From: Agapanthus africanus
Lineage: Eukaryota > Streptophyta > Magnoliopsida > Asparagales > Amaryllidaceae
Reading direction: 5' to 3'
Length of the DNA: 64,000 bases
NCBI GenBank assembly: GCA_030015575.1
Contig: JASDDO010000001.1
Coordinates: 517,075,772 to 517,139,771, forward strand
The position numbers were made by a program, and so were the translations under genes. Positions 44,307 through 56,273 of the stretch are shown piece by piece (within the stretch, counting starts at the first letter, position 1; each line of letters opens with the position of its first letter). The notes beneath the pieces were generated by a model. That model was not told the DNA's origin, did not search any database, and was given only the letters and a program-made list of their open reading frames with translations.

Positions 44307-46009
44307 AATACCCTCAAACTTATCATTTGCTCATCCCGAGAAAACCCAATTTATTCACAAAAAATTCCTAACCTCACTTTCGCAGGGAACGCGATTGCAC
44401 TGAGCATGTGCAACAAGCCGTTAAACCTCTAGGTGTCCCTGGTAGGAGGAGTGTTGTCTCCTGAGGGTTTTCAGCGAATACTACCCACAAAATCCCGTCA
44501 AGCTAGTTTTGTGAAATAACTATGATTTAAAACCCTTAGGTTTTGTTTTAAAAATAACAATTCTATGATCCTAATTCTAGACTATCGAACCTTTATTTTT
44601 CACACCTCGCTTCTCATTTAACTTAAGATTTTATATGTCTTTACGTGCAGTGCAAATAGTGTCGTTAAGTTTCAAAAGGATCGATTAAAGTCATCATGTC
44701 ACAAAATAAAGCCCAGATAAAAATTTAAAAAGGATCACATAAGTTTTATAAAGAGTTAAGCATTTTTCAAGTTTCGTTTTCCAGTAAGGTTTCAATTTCA
44801 AAATTTCTATCTTCTTTAACAGGAAACTAGGTCTTATTTTTCACTCCACATTTTTCTTGTTTTCATTTCATACACACCTCTGTGAACGTGCAATAGTCTT
44901 TATCATAGAATAAAACCTTCATATCTCCGCTAAAAATACTTTTTTATAAAAACCTGTCTTTTGTCAAGATTATTCTCACACAAAAAACCGTTAGGAATTT
45001 TAACTCGGAGAGAACACTTGCTTGACTTTGTTTTATTCTGGACTTTCTAGGCTTCTTAACGAACTTTGGGCCAATGCTCCCAAACCAGTTGGCTTTAGGG
45101 CATTAGGTGTAGAGACACCCCAGCGGACTTAATTACTCAAGTTACCTAGGCCCAAAAACAAAAGACAATTTAGCGTGAAAATCATGATGATTTAATGCGA
45201 ACGGAGATATAATCGGCAGTTCAATTATTTTTTAGATAAAAGACGTGTTCAGTGGGTTCGGTGTGTAATTATTCCAATCAAGTTCCAGATGGGTTATTTT
45301 TCAGAATTAGTTCCAATTAAGGCATCAATAACATCCCTTCATATCCGCTTCACTTCATAAACTATTCTTGATATTACTTATTTCAGAACAAACCTATTTG
45401 ATCCTCAGAAAATAATTTATCCATTTAAAATTTTTCAGACATAATAGACTTGTCATCTAATTTTCAAAACTCCCGACATGTGTAGTGTGATGTAAAGACG
45501 TATATCAGTTATAGTTAACTTCAAAGGAGAGTTATCTTCCAGGTTTTCAAAATTTAAAAATAAGATTTAGTGATTCTTATCTTATCAAACAAAATCGTTG
45601 AAATGTTGAATCTGAGTTCTCCCACTAGCTATCTTGACGCAAAAGTTTTTATGTTTGTAGAAAATTTTCTGATTTTTATGGATTTTATGGATTTTAGTAT
45701 GCAGATGCAAAATATACATATGAATGCGAAGGTTAGAAAATGCGTACCGAGCGTACCCCCAAACTTAAACTGGACAGTGCCCTCACTGTTATTGCATGAA
45801 CAATTATTGAAGGGTCAAAATTGTCAGTTAGATATACACACAATTTTTTTTTGTTTTTAAAGAAAAGAAACTATTAAAAATGGATATGCACCGCACAAGG
45901 ATATCCACATATATATACAAAATGGTATATACATACCCCCAAACTTATTTGAAACAGTGTCCACTGTTTTTGACTGGATAACCGAAGTTTGGTGGTAGGC
46001 AGAGGAAGA
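44307..46009 (-). other. 3' non-coding region of B
   Basis: 1.7 kb between the integrase stop and the LTR. It has three polypurine-like runs (minus AAGTTTGGGGGTA type): one at the LTR (44307-44321) and two internal (~45755, ~45932). Blocks shared with D. No env-like ORF is recognisable; 45570-45860 is open on the plus strand but motif-free. Confidence 0.75.
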
Positions 46010-48094
46010 TTATGCAGGGTAAACCGGCTCCTGTAAGACCAGGAGCTCCTCTGTTGGTTCGGCGCTAAGGTACGGTTTTAGTCTGTGTCCGTTTACTTTG
46101 AAAAATGAACCGTCCTTTGGATTCTCCAAATCCACAGCGCCATGCGGATACACATTCCGCACAAAATATGGCCCTTTCCAGCGAGATCTGAGCTTACCTG
46201 GATGGAAATATAGCCGGGTGTCGTAAAGCAGTACCTGTTGACCAGGTACGAATGTTTTGCGCAAAAGGTGTTTATCGTGAAACACCTTCGTTCGGTTCTT
46301 AACGACAACAGCGTTTTCGTAAACCTCATCCCGAAGCTCGCTCAATTCGTTCAATTGCAGCTTCCGATGGCTGCCCGCATCTTCGAGAGACAGATTCAGC
46401 TCCTTTATCACCCAAAATGCGCGATGCTCTATTTCCACAGGAAGGTGGCAAGCCTTTCCGTAAACAAGCCGATAGGAAGACATGCCAAGATTGGTCTTAT
46501 AAGCAGTTCGAAATGCCCAAAGGGCATCAGTGAGTTCTAACGACCAATCCTTACGGTTCTTGGAAATCATCTTCTCCAGTATCTGCTTGATTTGCCGATT
46601 TGAAACTTCGGCTTGCCCACAGGTTTGGGGGTGGTAGGGCGTAGATAGCTTATGATTAATGGAATATTTCCGCATCAAGGCCTCGAAAGTCTTATTGCAG
46701 AAATGAGTTCCATTGTCGCTAATGATCGCTCGGGGGTGCCCAAACCGGGAGAAAATGTTTTCCTTAAGAAATCTAATGACAACCTTGTTGTCGTTAGTCC
46801 GGCTGGGCACAGCCTCGGCCCACTTAGAGACATAATCAACAGTGAGAAGGATGTACAAGTTCCCAAAAGAGCCGGGAAATGGCCCCATGAAATCAATCCC
46901 CCAAACATCGAAAATCTCCACAACCAAGATTGGTTGGAGCGGCATCTCGTTTCTCCTGGATATCTGGCCCAAGTGTTGGCACCGGGAGAAAGTCTTGCAG
47001 TAGTCATGAGCGTCTTTAAAGAGTCGTGGCCAGTAGAAACCACACTGCAAGATCTTCTCGGCTGTCTTTCTGGGGCCAAAATGCCCACCACATGCTTGAT
47101 TGTGGCAAAACGACAGCACACTCTTGAATTCATCGTCAAGGACACACCGACGAATAATCTGGTCGGGACAGTACTTGAACAGATAGGGTTCGTCCCAGTA
47201 AAAGTGTTTTACTTGGGATAAGAATCGAAGTCTGTCCTGACTTGACCATTCAGTCGGTAGTAATCCTGTGGCCAAATAGTTCACAATAACTGCGAACCAA
47301 TGTTCGTAAGATACTGTCAAGAGCTGTTCATCCGGAAAAACGTCGTTGATCGGAATTTGAAGCGACGGCGAAGAAGGAAGTCGTGAGAGATGGTCGGCGA
47401 CTACGTTTTCACATCCTCTTTTGTCCTTGATGACAAGGTCAAACTCTTGAAGCAAGAGGATCCAACGTATCAGCCGAGATTTTGCATCCTTGTTTGCAAA
47501 AAGATGGCGCAGAGCTGAATGGTCCGTATAGACGATGACTGGAGAGTCGATGAGGTAGGGCCTGAACTTTTCTAAAGCAAATACAACAGCCAAGAATTCC
47601 TTCTCAGTTCTTGTATAATTCAGTTGGGCGTCGTTCAGGATTCGGCTAGCATAATAGATTACGTGCGGCATCTTATTGATGTGTTGTCCAAGGACAGCAC
47701 CGATGGCAAAGTCGGATGCATCGCACATAATCTCAAATGGGTGCGTCCAGTCAGGAGAAGAAAGAATGGGAGCAGAAGTGAGTGAGCTTTTTAATGACTC
47801 GAACGCAGTCACACAGCTCGAGTTGAAGTCGAATGGCGTGTCCTTGGCCAGCAAAAGAGTCAAGGGCCTAGCAATCTTGCTAAAGTCCTTGATGAACCAT
47901 CTATAGAAACCGGCATGGCCAAGGAAGGCTCGGATATCTCTGACGCATCGGGGAGGAGGGAGATTGGAAATGACTTCAATCTTTGCTTTATCTACCTCAA
48001 TGCTATTTTGCGAGATGATATGTCCTAAGACAATACCTTCGCGCACCATGAAGTGGCACTTCTCCCAGTTCAAAGTGAGATTCTTGTCCTTACA
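46010..48094 (-). CDS. RT tail, RNase H and integrase of B (intact 687-codon stretch)
   Basis: From the E insertion to stop 46010 without interruption. RT tail [16 protein letters not shown] and [12 protein letters not shown]; RNase [54 protein letters not shown]; integrase zinc finger [15 protein letters not shown] to [11 protein letters not shown]; core [40 protein letters not shown], so D, D and E are present; C-terminus with the [10 protein letters not shown] (GPY/F) module. Enzymatically plausible, but cut from the RT N-terminus by copia E, so the apparent ATG at 48073 is internal and not a true start. Confidence 0.9.
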   Translation of the reverse strand, partial: CKDKNLTLNWEKCHFMVREGIVLGHIISQNSIEVDKAKIEVISNLPPPRCVRDIRAFLGHAGFYRWFIKDFSKIARPLTLLLAKDTPFDFNSSCVTAFESLKSSLTSAPILSSPDWTHPFEIMCDASDFAIGAVLGQHINKMPHVIYYASRILNDAQLNYTRTEKEFLAVVFALEKFRPYLIDSPVIVYTDHSALRHLFANKDAKSRLIRWILLLQEFDLVIKDKRGCENVVADHLSRLPSSPSLQIPINDVFPDEQLLTVSYEHWFAVIVNYLATGLLPTEWSSQDRLRFLSQVKHFYWDEPYLFKYCPDQIIRRCVLDDEFKSVLSFCHNQACGGHFGPRKTAEKILQCGFYWPRLFKDAHDYCKTFSRCQHLGQISRRNEMPLQPILVVEIFDVWGIDFMGPFPGSFGNLYILLTVDYVSKWAEAVPSRTNDNKVVIRFLKENIFSRFGHPRAIISDNGTHFCNKTFEALMRKYSINHKLSTPYHPQTCGQAEVSNRQIKQILEKMISKNRKDWSLELTDALWAFRTAYKTNLGMSSYRLVYGKACHLPVEIEHRAFWVIKELNLSLEDAGSHRKLQLNELSELRDEVYENAVVVKNRTKVFHDKHLLRKTFVPGQQVLLYDTRLYFHPGKLRSRWKGPYFVRNVYPHGAVDLENPKDGSFFKVNGHRLKPYLSAEPTEELLVLQEPVYPA

Positions 48095-48099
48095 CCGGG

Positions 48100-50314
48100 T
48101 GTTAGTTATATGTATGCCCTAGAGGCCATTACTGTACATTGGATGTATATTGTAGTGGATGCTGGGACATATATAGGGAGGACTTTCTTGCTCGACATGA
48201 TAGTATACTATCTGGTTACTCTTTACCTTAACGTGTACACTGATTGTCTCTCTGTTACATGTTGGTAAAGCCCTTAGGATGTGTACTTGACTACCTGGAC
48301 TATGATGTGGATCATACTAGTGGGGACATGGTAGTCCATGAGTACATCCTTCAAAGTCCCTAGTCGTGGGTGTATTGAGACAGGGCATCGATATACCAGA
48401 GTAGACTAGTGTGTACCTTCTTGACCCATACAGATGGGCGATGGATGATCCTATATCCATTGGTGTTTGACATCAGAGGAGATATACGGGTGCTCAGTAG
48501 AGACTGGGTACACTGGACGGACTCGCCGAGAACTCCCAGATGGTATTATACCTTACGTCAGATGGCAGTTCTCTGGTGACACTGGTACAGAGTAGTCTGT
48601 TGACCCGAGATCGTCATAGAGTCTTGTATGGTTCCCACTGTGCTTTGATTTCCACCTTACCACGTCCAAGAGGGCGTGCAAAACGGTGGTTTTTGGGTAC
48701 AGTCCCGAGTCACATGGAGGCAATGAGCGATAGGAGGGGATTCGTCTCTCCCGGTATAGGGAGTTGATGTTGCGCTGTGTTCGATTGGCTATAACCGGAA
48801 ATCCCTGGCCAGGGTTGCTGAGATTTACTGGTAAGTGTTACCAGTAGTTTCTCGAATAGTTATAGACCTCATATCGACACGACTTATCGAGCTATTGGGG
48901 TCTGACGTTTACCACCCCTAGGCAAGATATGCGACATATCAGACGATCAGACCGGACTGTACGGTAAGTGTTACTGGTTGGATTCACAGGAGTGTGAGCG
49001 GGCTTGCTCGTCGATCTTCTGATCGCTCAATACCCGGGTGGCCGTTACGTTTAGCAGACCGCTTGCGGCTTGTGGGTGTTTGATATGATCATCACCTGCT
49101 GCCGGCGTATTGACGAGTCTTTAGAGTCCTACACAGAGGTTTCCTGGCTCAAGCGAAACGAAATAGGAGCGCATATGAGATATGTGCGGGACCGAGAATA
49201 ATGCGTGTATGTGATACCTTATTCTATTCTCGCGATGAATGTATCGATTGGTTGTATGCGATATAACCTAGTTATCGAATCAAGTATTGATTCGATAAGC
49301 CGATACATAGGATACTAGTCGGTTATATGCGATATGACCGGATCGTTAAATCAAGTGTTGATTTAATGATTTAATGTATAATTATATATTTGATATATTA
49401 CTTTGCATTAACTAGTATTGGTTCACTTTAAAGGATTTTCTCACTTGGATGTACAAGTTGTATATGTGATATACTTTTTGTGCAAATGATTGTATCATGT
49501 TTGATGATACATGTTTACTTGGGTTTGTGTAAAGATTAAACCATGGTTGTGTAATGGTTAGGGTTTTTATTTTCTTATTCATATATTTATTTATTTATTC
49601 TTTTTGGAAAATTATTAGCATAATGCAAAATGGTGGCTTTCTTTGGATGCATGTTGAAGCTTCATGAAGCTTTGATCAAGTGACCATTTTGTCTCCATGC
49701 TTAACCCTAACCATTCCCACTAACCATGATTTATTCTCTACACTTGACCATGGTTATTATTATGATAAGTATTCATTTACTTTTTATTTTGAATTAACTT
49801 ATCATAATATTCATCTTCTTCTTCTTCATCTTCTTCAATGAAGAAAGCTTGACTTCATCAATGGTGACTTGATGAAATGAGTGAGAAATCCAATTCTAAA
49901 GTGAACCCACTTCCTATTTCTTCATCCTCTACCTCTTGCCAAGTAGTATAGGGTGTTTTCTTCACAAGTTTCATGACTTGGTGAAGTGGGAGCTTGATCT
50001 TGCGATGCCTCGACGTAGATCATCTTCGGCACGAAGCCGACGACCTTGCCTGCCCATTTCTCCGATGAAGCCGACGCTAGAGCCCGGGTTTCCATTTGGA
50101 CAGCGAGGAGAGTTCATTGCGGAGCTATGGAGGTGGAGGACCGGATCTACAAATGTTGTATTTCCGTTCTTGTAGTTAAGTAGTTAACTAGTTGCTTTTG
50201 TCGCCTAAAATTCTAGTTAACGATCCGTATTAGGGTTTCTCGGCACCCGTAAAATTTGAAATTGGCATGGTTGATGCCTTGTGAGACCTCTTGGGTGTGC
50301 CTAGGAACCCTACA
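48100..50314 (+). repeat. 5' LTR of copia E
   Basis: TGTTAGTTATATG ... CCCTACA. I count about 23 differences from the 3' LTR by eye, near 1%. Frames at 48540-48767 and 49936-50175 are repeated in the other LTR and are not genes. Confidence 0.95.
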
Positions 50315-50315
50315 G

Positions 50316-50327
50316 TGGTATCAGAGC
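50316..50327 (+). other. Primer-binding site of copia E (initiator Met)
   Basis: TGGTATCAGAGC, one base after the LTR, a perfect match to the plant initiator Met primer type. Confidence 0.95.
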
Positions 50328-53300
50328 CTAGCTAGAGCCTTAGGCGATGCGTAGACGAAGTTTGAAACCCGAACGAACCCGAAACCCTAACACAAACATG
50401 CTCTCTGGACTTTTTCCAAAATCTGGAGTTTTTCGATATTAAAAATATGCAGAAAAATCAGCAGGAAATTCTAAGGGTTTCTGTAAAATTCGTGTGCCTA
50501 ATTCCATCAATGCGCCGCGGTTCCGCGGCACGAGCATGGCTCGTGCGGCGGTTCCGCGGCCGTTTTGTCTTATGTGGCATTGAATTTTGCACAGTAATTC
50601 ATAATTTGCAGTGCTGGTTTTCCTGGGAATTTTTAATATTTTTTCAAGAGTTGAATTTTCTGGGTTGTTTTGGGGATTCGAATGTTCGATCGGATTATCA
50701 AATTTTGTCTGTGTGGCTTTCCGGATAATTTTTGAATATGTTAAAAAAGTTCGACCGGATATAAATACCCAATCTTTCCCCTGCCGGAAAATTTCCAAGT
50801 GTTGGATTTTTCCGAGGTTTAAAGACGTTCTAAGTAGTGCAAGTAACGCGATGGTCCCTCTAGAAGACAACAAACCTTAACTCGATTATGTGACCGTCTT
50901 GAACTGCCCTTTGAACCTTCGGGTTTGGGGCAGTACGGCGTGCCACATGTGAGGCGTTGGCTTGACCCTTCTACGGCTGGACCGTTGGTACTGAGGCAGG
51001 AACTGAATGTTTTTAGACTTATTTCATGTGTTGATCTGTTTTGGGAAAACTTGGGTGTTTGACTGTTCGATCGGAAAGTTTAACATTTTCTAATTACCCG
51101 GAATGTGATACAACAATTGGAATTCACAAAAGTTATGTGATAACTGAATGAATGTTATAAACATAGCACTTTAGTCTCACTTGATCGGTTGCCACGGAAT
51201 TTTGATATGATCAAAAGTCCGTCGCAATCACGTAGCGTACGCGGATACTCGCCGGGTAAACTTAATAGACAGCCTCACTCCATAGCCCCGACCAAGTGAC
51301 TGTAGGAGAACCCCGTCGCCGAAAGCATCCGTTCGGGTGCTCGCGGCAGCGGTGTTCCGCCTTGGTGCACTTCGTCGACGGTACCGGGGGTACGGCCGTC
51401 TACTGAAGTTTGCGACGAGTATTCGATCAGGATGTCGGGAATCTTGTTGAATTACCCGACTTGGTATTGAAAAGTGTTTTCGATTTTGAGACTAAAATGC
51501 GGGGTTTATAATTGTTAGGCATGCGATGTCTAAGGAATTCATTTGATGAGGCATGCGATGTCTATGGAGGTTGCGGATTCCAACTGTTGTAGTTTTACAC
51601 TTTCTTTTCTGTGACTGTAAGTGTAATATGTGATATCGCCGGTTTCGTTGCTATATGTCAACGACAATTGGGATGCGCATATTTACTTACGTTGATGACA
51701 TGTGATGTTATGTGTTGCTGGATATGTTATATTGGATTGTCGTGTTTGAATAGCCGGGGGTTTTTATGTGAGATGAGTGTTTTTCATTTTCATTCATGTA
51801 AAAACTTGTATGTAATATTCTTTTATTGGGGCACTTCCAGGTTGCGGAAGATGTCACCGTTTGTATATTATTTACTTTTCCGCACTAGGATAGACCCAAG
51901 GAGGGGAGCACAAGTAACCGGGTTCTGGAGTCCAGTGGGAGACCAACTCGAGGAGTCGAGTCCGGGTCTCCTAACTCTAGAATTGGTAGGGTTGCTTGCC
52001 GCTCTCGTAGGGGTCTAGGGGTGTGGGTTTGGCTATTCATCGCGACCGTGGAATCCGTGTTTTATACTGGCTCGTATTGAAAACACGGACGTCCTAGTAT
52101 ATCCAATATTTCATATGATTCTTCTGCTGCGATATCTATGATGTGATCATGTGATGTTCTGTGATAGATACTGTATATAGTATATATGATATATTATATA
52201 GACGTTACTTATGTTTTACACCCGCGCTAGCCCTGCCCCGCTCTGCCGTTAGTTACCTAACCTAACGGTGCACGAGGGGACATCGAGGCAAATACGGATG
52301 GCATAAGTGTACGTCGTATTTATCTGTGATGTTTAGGTGTTTTAAATGATGGGACTTCATTAATGTGATTAATGAAATAAAAGAAACCTAAGATGTTGTA
52401 GAATCGAATTTTAAAATAAAACAGGTAGCTACAGTTCTTGCTTTGCACAGAGGTATATGTGATATATCCAGCACCTTATTCGATGAGGAAAGGACCGAGA
52501 TCCCTTCACCGGGAGTGACTCCTTTAGCAATAACTGGCAGATGCTACACACTCGGTTTGTCTTTTGATTGCTTTTAAGAGTTTTTTCTTTGCACAGAGGT
52601 ATATGTGATATATCCAGCACCTCATTCGACGAGGAAAGGGCCGACGATCCCTTCACCGGGAGTGACCCCTTTAGCAAAACTAGAAAAGCCTCAAAATCAC
52701 TCCATTTCTAAAATCATTTTATTCTACAACGATTTCAAGTTCATTACGCAATAGGTTTTCAGAAAAACCTGTAGTAGCCCTCCGTCATTTCAGATAAGTA
52801 CTAGTTAGTATTCGTGCTGCGGTAGTTTGGTATTCGTCAAGGCGTAGTGTGCGGTAGCTAACTAGTATTTATCTGCTTTTGCATATGATGCAGATTGGAT
52901 TAGGGTATTCGTACGGCGTTGTTTGGCATTCGTCAAGGGTCGTGCGGGTGGGTTTAATTCAATCAAGAAATGTACGGGTTGAACTTGACTAGTGGACTAT
53001 GGGTTGTTTGGCATTCGTCAAGGTCATAGAACACTAGGGGCAAAATATTATCGGGAATTTCAAGTGTTGAAATTTGCAATGAGATTGCATACCTTCTATG
53101 AGATAGTTGGATCCCGATACCCACTGCGAGTAAGAGTTACTCCTGGGAGAGTTTTACACATTACAATTAGCCGATCAAGTAGGTGTCTAGAAAGGTGTCA
53201 ACGAGGTTACGCTTCTGGGAAAACGAGGTTTACATTAATTAGGTTCGTGCGAAAGCACGGAGGACCTCCCTCAAGTACCGACACTGGCCTGGCTGAAAGA

Positions 53301-53470
53301 TTGGCGAACTTGTAGCGTGTAATTAATCCCGGCTAGTCTTTCCTTTTAGGATTTGAAGGAAGATTTGATAAAAAGCAGTGGGAGCCATCCTGATTAGATA
53401 AAATAATAACCAATCTGATCTTGCAAGAGCATACGCTGAGTGTTTTCTTCTCTCTCTCTCCAGGTAGCGA
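50328..53470 (+). other. Leader of copia E without recognisable gag
   Basis: 3.1 kb replacing the usual gag. It contains GC palindromes at 50514-50529 and 50545-50560, a two-copy ~146-bp repeat (52441-52681), and three copies of tttggYattcgtcaagg (52826, 52922, 53007). A (TC)n tract ends in CAG at 53463 just before the pol remnant. Open frames 51611-52018 and 52992-53315 lack motifs; the second has a counterpart in H (27917-28270) because the DNA is conserved. Confidence 0.6.
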
Positions 53471-53880
53471 CCATATCACGCCTTAATCAAGATAAAAATA
53501 CGGAATATTGAACGAACCCGCTTGTTATACTGAGCTGGGGAACGTTGGTCCCGCTCTAACTTATAATTGTTATAAGAAAGAGTAGGAAATTGGGGAATAC
53601 CAGAATTCCCGTGCCGCCCAAACGAAGAGAGTACATGCTGATGCATCATCTTCGGGTGTGTTCATTATATAGAACTATTTCTCAGTATTCTCTACGTCCT
53701 GGGTATGTGATACCGGATCAGGATCCCAGATATGTAATCTGTTACATAGGGCTACAGATAGGTAGAGAACTGAGAACGGGTGATAAGTTTCATGAGGCAG
53801 AAAACGGGGCAAGTGTTGCAGCCAAGTCTGTTGGTCACTGTCACCCTGTATTCCAAATACATTGATTCTGAACGAATGTT
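53471..53880 (+). pseudogene. Protease-region remnant of copia E
   Basis: CDTGSGSQICNLLH near 53705-53750 marks the aspartic protease active site (DTG present). The frame is lost about 10 codons later relative to H by one extra base. The ATG used in H is ATA here. Confidence 0.75.
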
Positions 53881-54079
53881 ATTAGATACCGAACCTGATA
53901 TACAAAATCATATCCATCTCTTTATTAGTAAAGAAATGATAAAATTTTGTATAGTTGGATAATGTTTTGAACATTTCCTATATCAAAAGTTGATTGATTC
54001 AGGCACGTTATCTAAAAGCATTGATGTTCTAAATCAAACTACAGTTCTTTAGTATACGGAACACACACAAGAGGAAGGA

Positions 54080-54800
54080 TTCAGAAATAAACGAATCCTT
54101 CTTGAGGCATTGTAGACTGGGTCATATCAATGCGATCCGACTGGCTGAAGTTACATTTTAGATGCATATTTAAATCAGTTTGAATTTACATCTTATGAAA
54201 CTTGCCAGTCATGTCACAGAGATAAGATGACCATAGCTCCGTTTACTGAAAACAGAGAAAGAGTTAGTGAACTCTTGGGATGATACATTTTGATGTATGT
54301 AGGTCCCCTGTCTACACTTGCCAAGACCGGTTCTTTATACTTCATTACATTCTCTGATGATCTTTTGAGATTCAGACCTATGTTCCTGTTGAAACACAAG
54401 TCAGAACCTTTTGAGATATTCACAGAATATAAGTTAGAAGTAGAGAACCAATACGGGTATAAGTATTATGTCCTTTGATGAGATCAAGGAGGAGAATACT
54501 TGAGCATGAAATTCTTGGACTTTTCTAAAAGAGAATGAGATTCTCTCTCAGCATTACTCCTCCGTATACACCATAGCACGATGGTATATCGGGGCGGAGC
54601 AATCACACCCTATATGATAAGGTGTGCTCTATGATGAGTACTACTGAGTTTCCCATTTCCTTTTGGGAGTTATGCGCTTGAGAAGATGCATACCTATTGA
54701 ATAGGGTTCCAATCAAATCAGTTGCCTACCGCTTCATATGTGATATGGAAAGGGAAGAGCCCATATCTTAAGTTGGTTAAGATTTAGGGTTGTCCGGGCT
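54080..54800 (+). pseudogene. Integrase remnant of copia E
   Basis: Begins with LRHCRLGHINAIRL (pre-integrase HHCC motif); traces of the core (LSTLAKTGSLYFITFSDDLL) at 54290-54478. Many stops. Corresponds block by block to 26430-27130 of H. Confidence 0.8.
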
Positions 54801-56273
54801 ATGTCTAAAAGCAAAATCTGGACAAGCTCGAGGCAAGATCTGTTATGTAGAACTGGAAAGGTTCCAGCTATACAAAACTGCAGCTGATGATTTGACAGAA
54901 CCAAAGGATTCGATAGTTACCAACGAACCTCAGCCTCTCCGCCGATCTAGTAGGGTTCCTCACCCACCTGAGAGATACTTCGGTTTCTCGATGACAGTGG
55001 GAGCGAGGATTGCATCATGAGATGATGACCCAACTAGTTTCGAGCTGGCCATCAGGAGTGAAACTCTGTAAGAATGGCTGGATGCTTAGTGATCTGAGAT
55101 GGAATCCTTATACACCAACAAAGTATGGACTTTGGTTGCTATATCTGAAGGGTTAAATCCCCATCAGGAGCAAGTATATCTTGAGAAGATTACTTGGTGT
55201 ACTTGGAAAGGTTGAGACTTTCAAAGCTAGACATGTTAAAGGTTTTCATCATCGACCAGGCGTGGATAATGATGAATCCTTTTTCAGTGGCTATGCTTAA
55301 GTCTATCCAGATCCTACTTGCCACGGCTATATACCATGACTACGATATCTGGCGGTTGGGTGCCATGACTGCTTTTCTAAATGATGTTTTAGAAGAGAAC
55401 GTCTATAAGTACACAGCCAGAGGGCTTCGTAGACAGTGGGAGCAGCGGAAACGTGTACAAGATGCTTTATAGGATAAAGTAGACATCGCGGAGTTGGAAC
55501 GTCTGTTTTGATGTAGTTGTCAAAAAGTTTGACATCATCAAAATAGTAGATGAACCTTGTATATACAAAAAGGTAGTAGGGAGTATAGTGACGATCCTCG
55601 TAGAGTACGTGGATGACATGCTCTTGATAGGGAAGGAGTTTCCTATGCTACGCTCGGTCAATCTCCGTTTATCACAATGATTCTCCATATAGGATAAAAG
55701 TGATATCTCCTAAATCCTGGATTTTGGATCTATGAGATAGATCTAATTGGATGTTAGGATTCTCACTAGTTGTAGTGAGATGGTATCAATTGGTCCTGAG
55801 GAGAATCACTGGAAGGGTTCCAGGGTGATAAAGACGACTGAATGTCAGTCGCAGGCATTGTCTTTACCCTCAGTAAAGGGACGGTATGTTGGAAGAGTTC
55901 CAAGCTAGATACCGTGGCATACTAGAAGATAAAGGCTGGATACATCACTACTTAAGATGCTACCAAAGAGGCAGTCTGGATGTATATTTGTTCATGAGAT
56001 GAACTTAGTTCCTCCCATTGTGTGACAATGGAGTTGTGGCTTATGCCAAGGAACGTTCGTCCCATCAGTGATCCAGACATATTCTAAAGGCAGTATTACC
56101 TGATCATGGAGATGATTGATCTCCAGGGGATCGAGGTTAGGAGAGAAGACTCAGAGGACAACACGGCGGATCCACTCACGAAGGCCTATTCCCAGATAGA
56201 GGCTTTTATGGGATGGTTGAGTATGAGATACTACAACCACTGCTATCAGATGGCCCTAGTGCAAGTGGGAGAT
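54800..56273 (+). pseudogene. RT and RNase H remnant of copia E
   Basis: Linker with RRSSRVPHPPERYFGF, then RT: SIQILLATAIYHDYDIWRLG, TAFLNDVLEENVYKY, a +1 frame break shared with H, and the catalytic VEYVDDMLLIGK at ~55600. The RNase H end DSEDNTADPLTKA lies at ~56150. A purine tract (caagtgggaga) precedes the 3' LTR. Confidence 0.88.

Noticed and set aside
46652-47221. 189-codon plus-strand ORF
   Set aside because: Shadow of the B integrase on the other strand; its length follows from the codon composition of the real gene.
48540-48767. 75-79-codon ORFs repeated at 48540/56714 and 49936/58110, and the like at 24319/32481
   Set aside because: They sit in LTRs of copia E and H and are duplicated with them; no protein motif.
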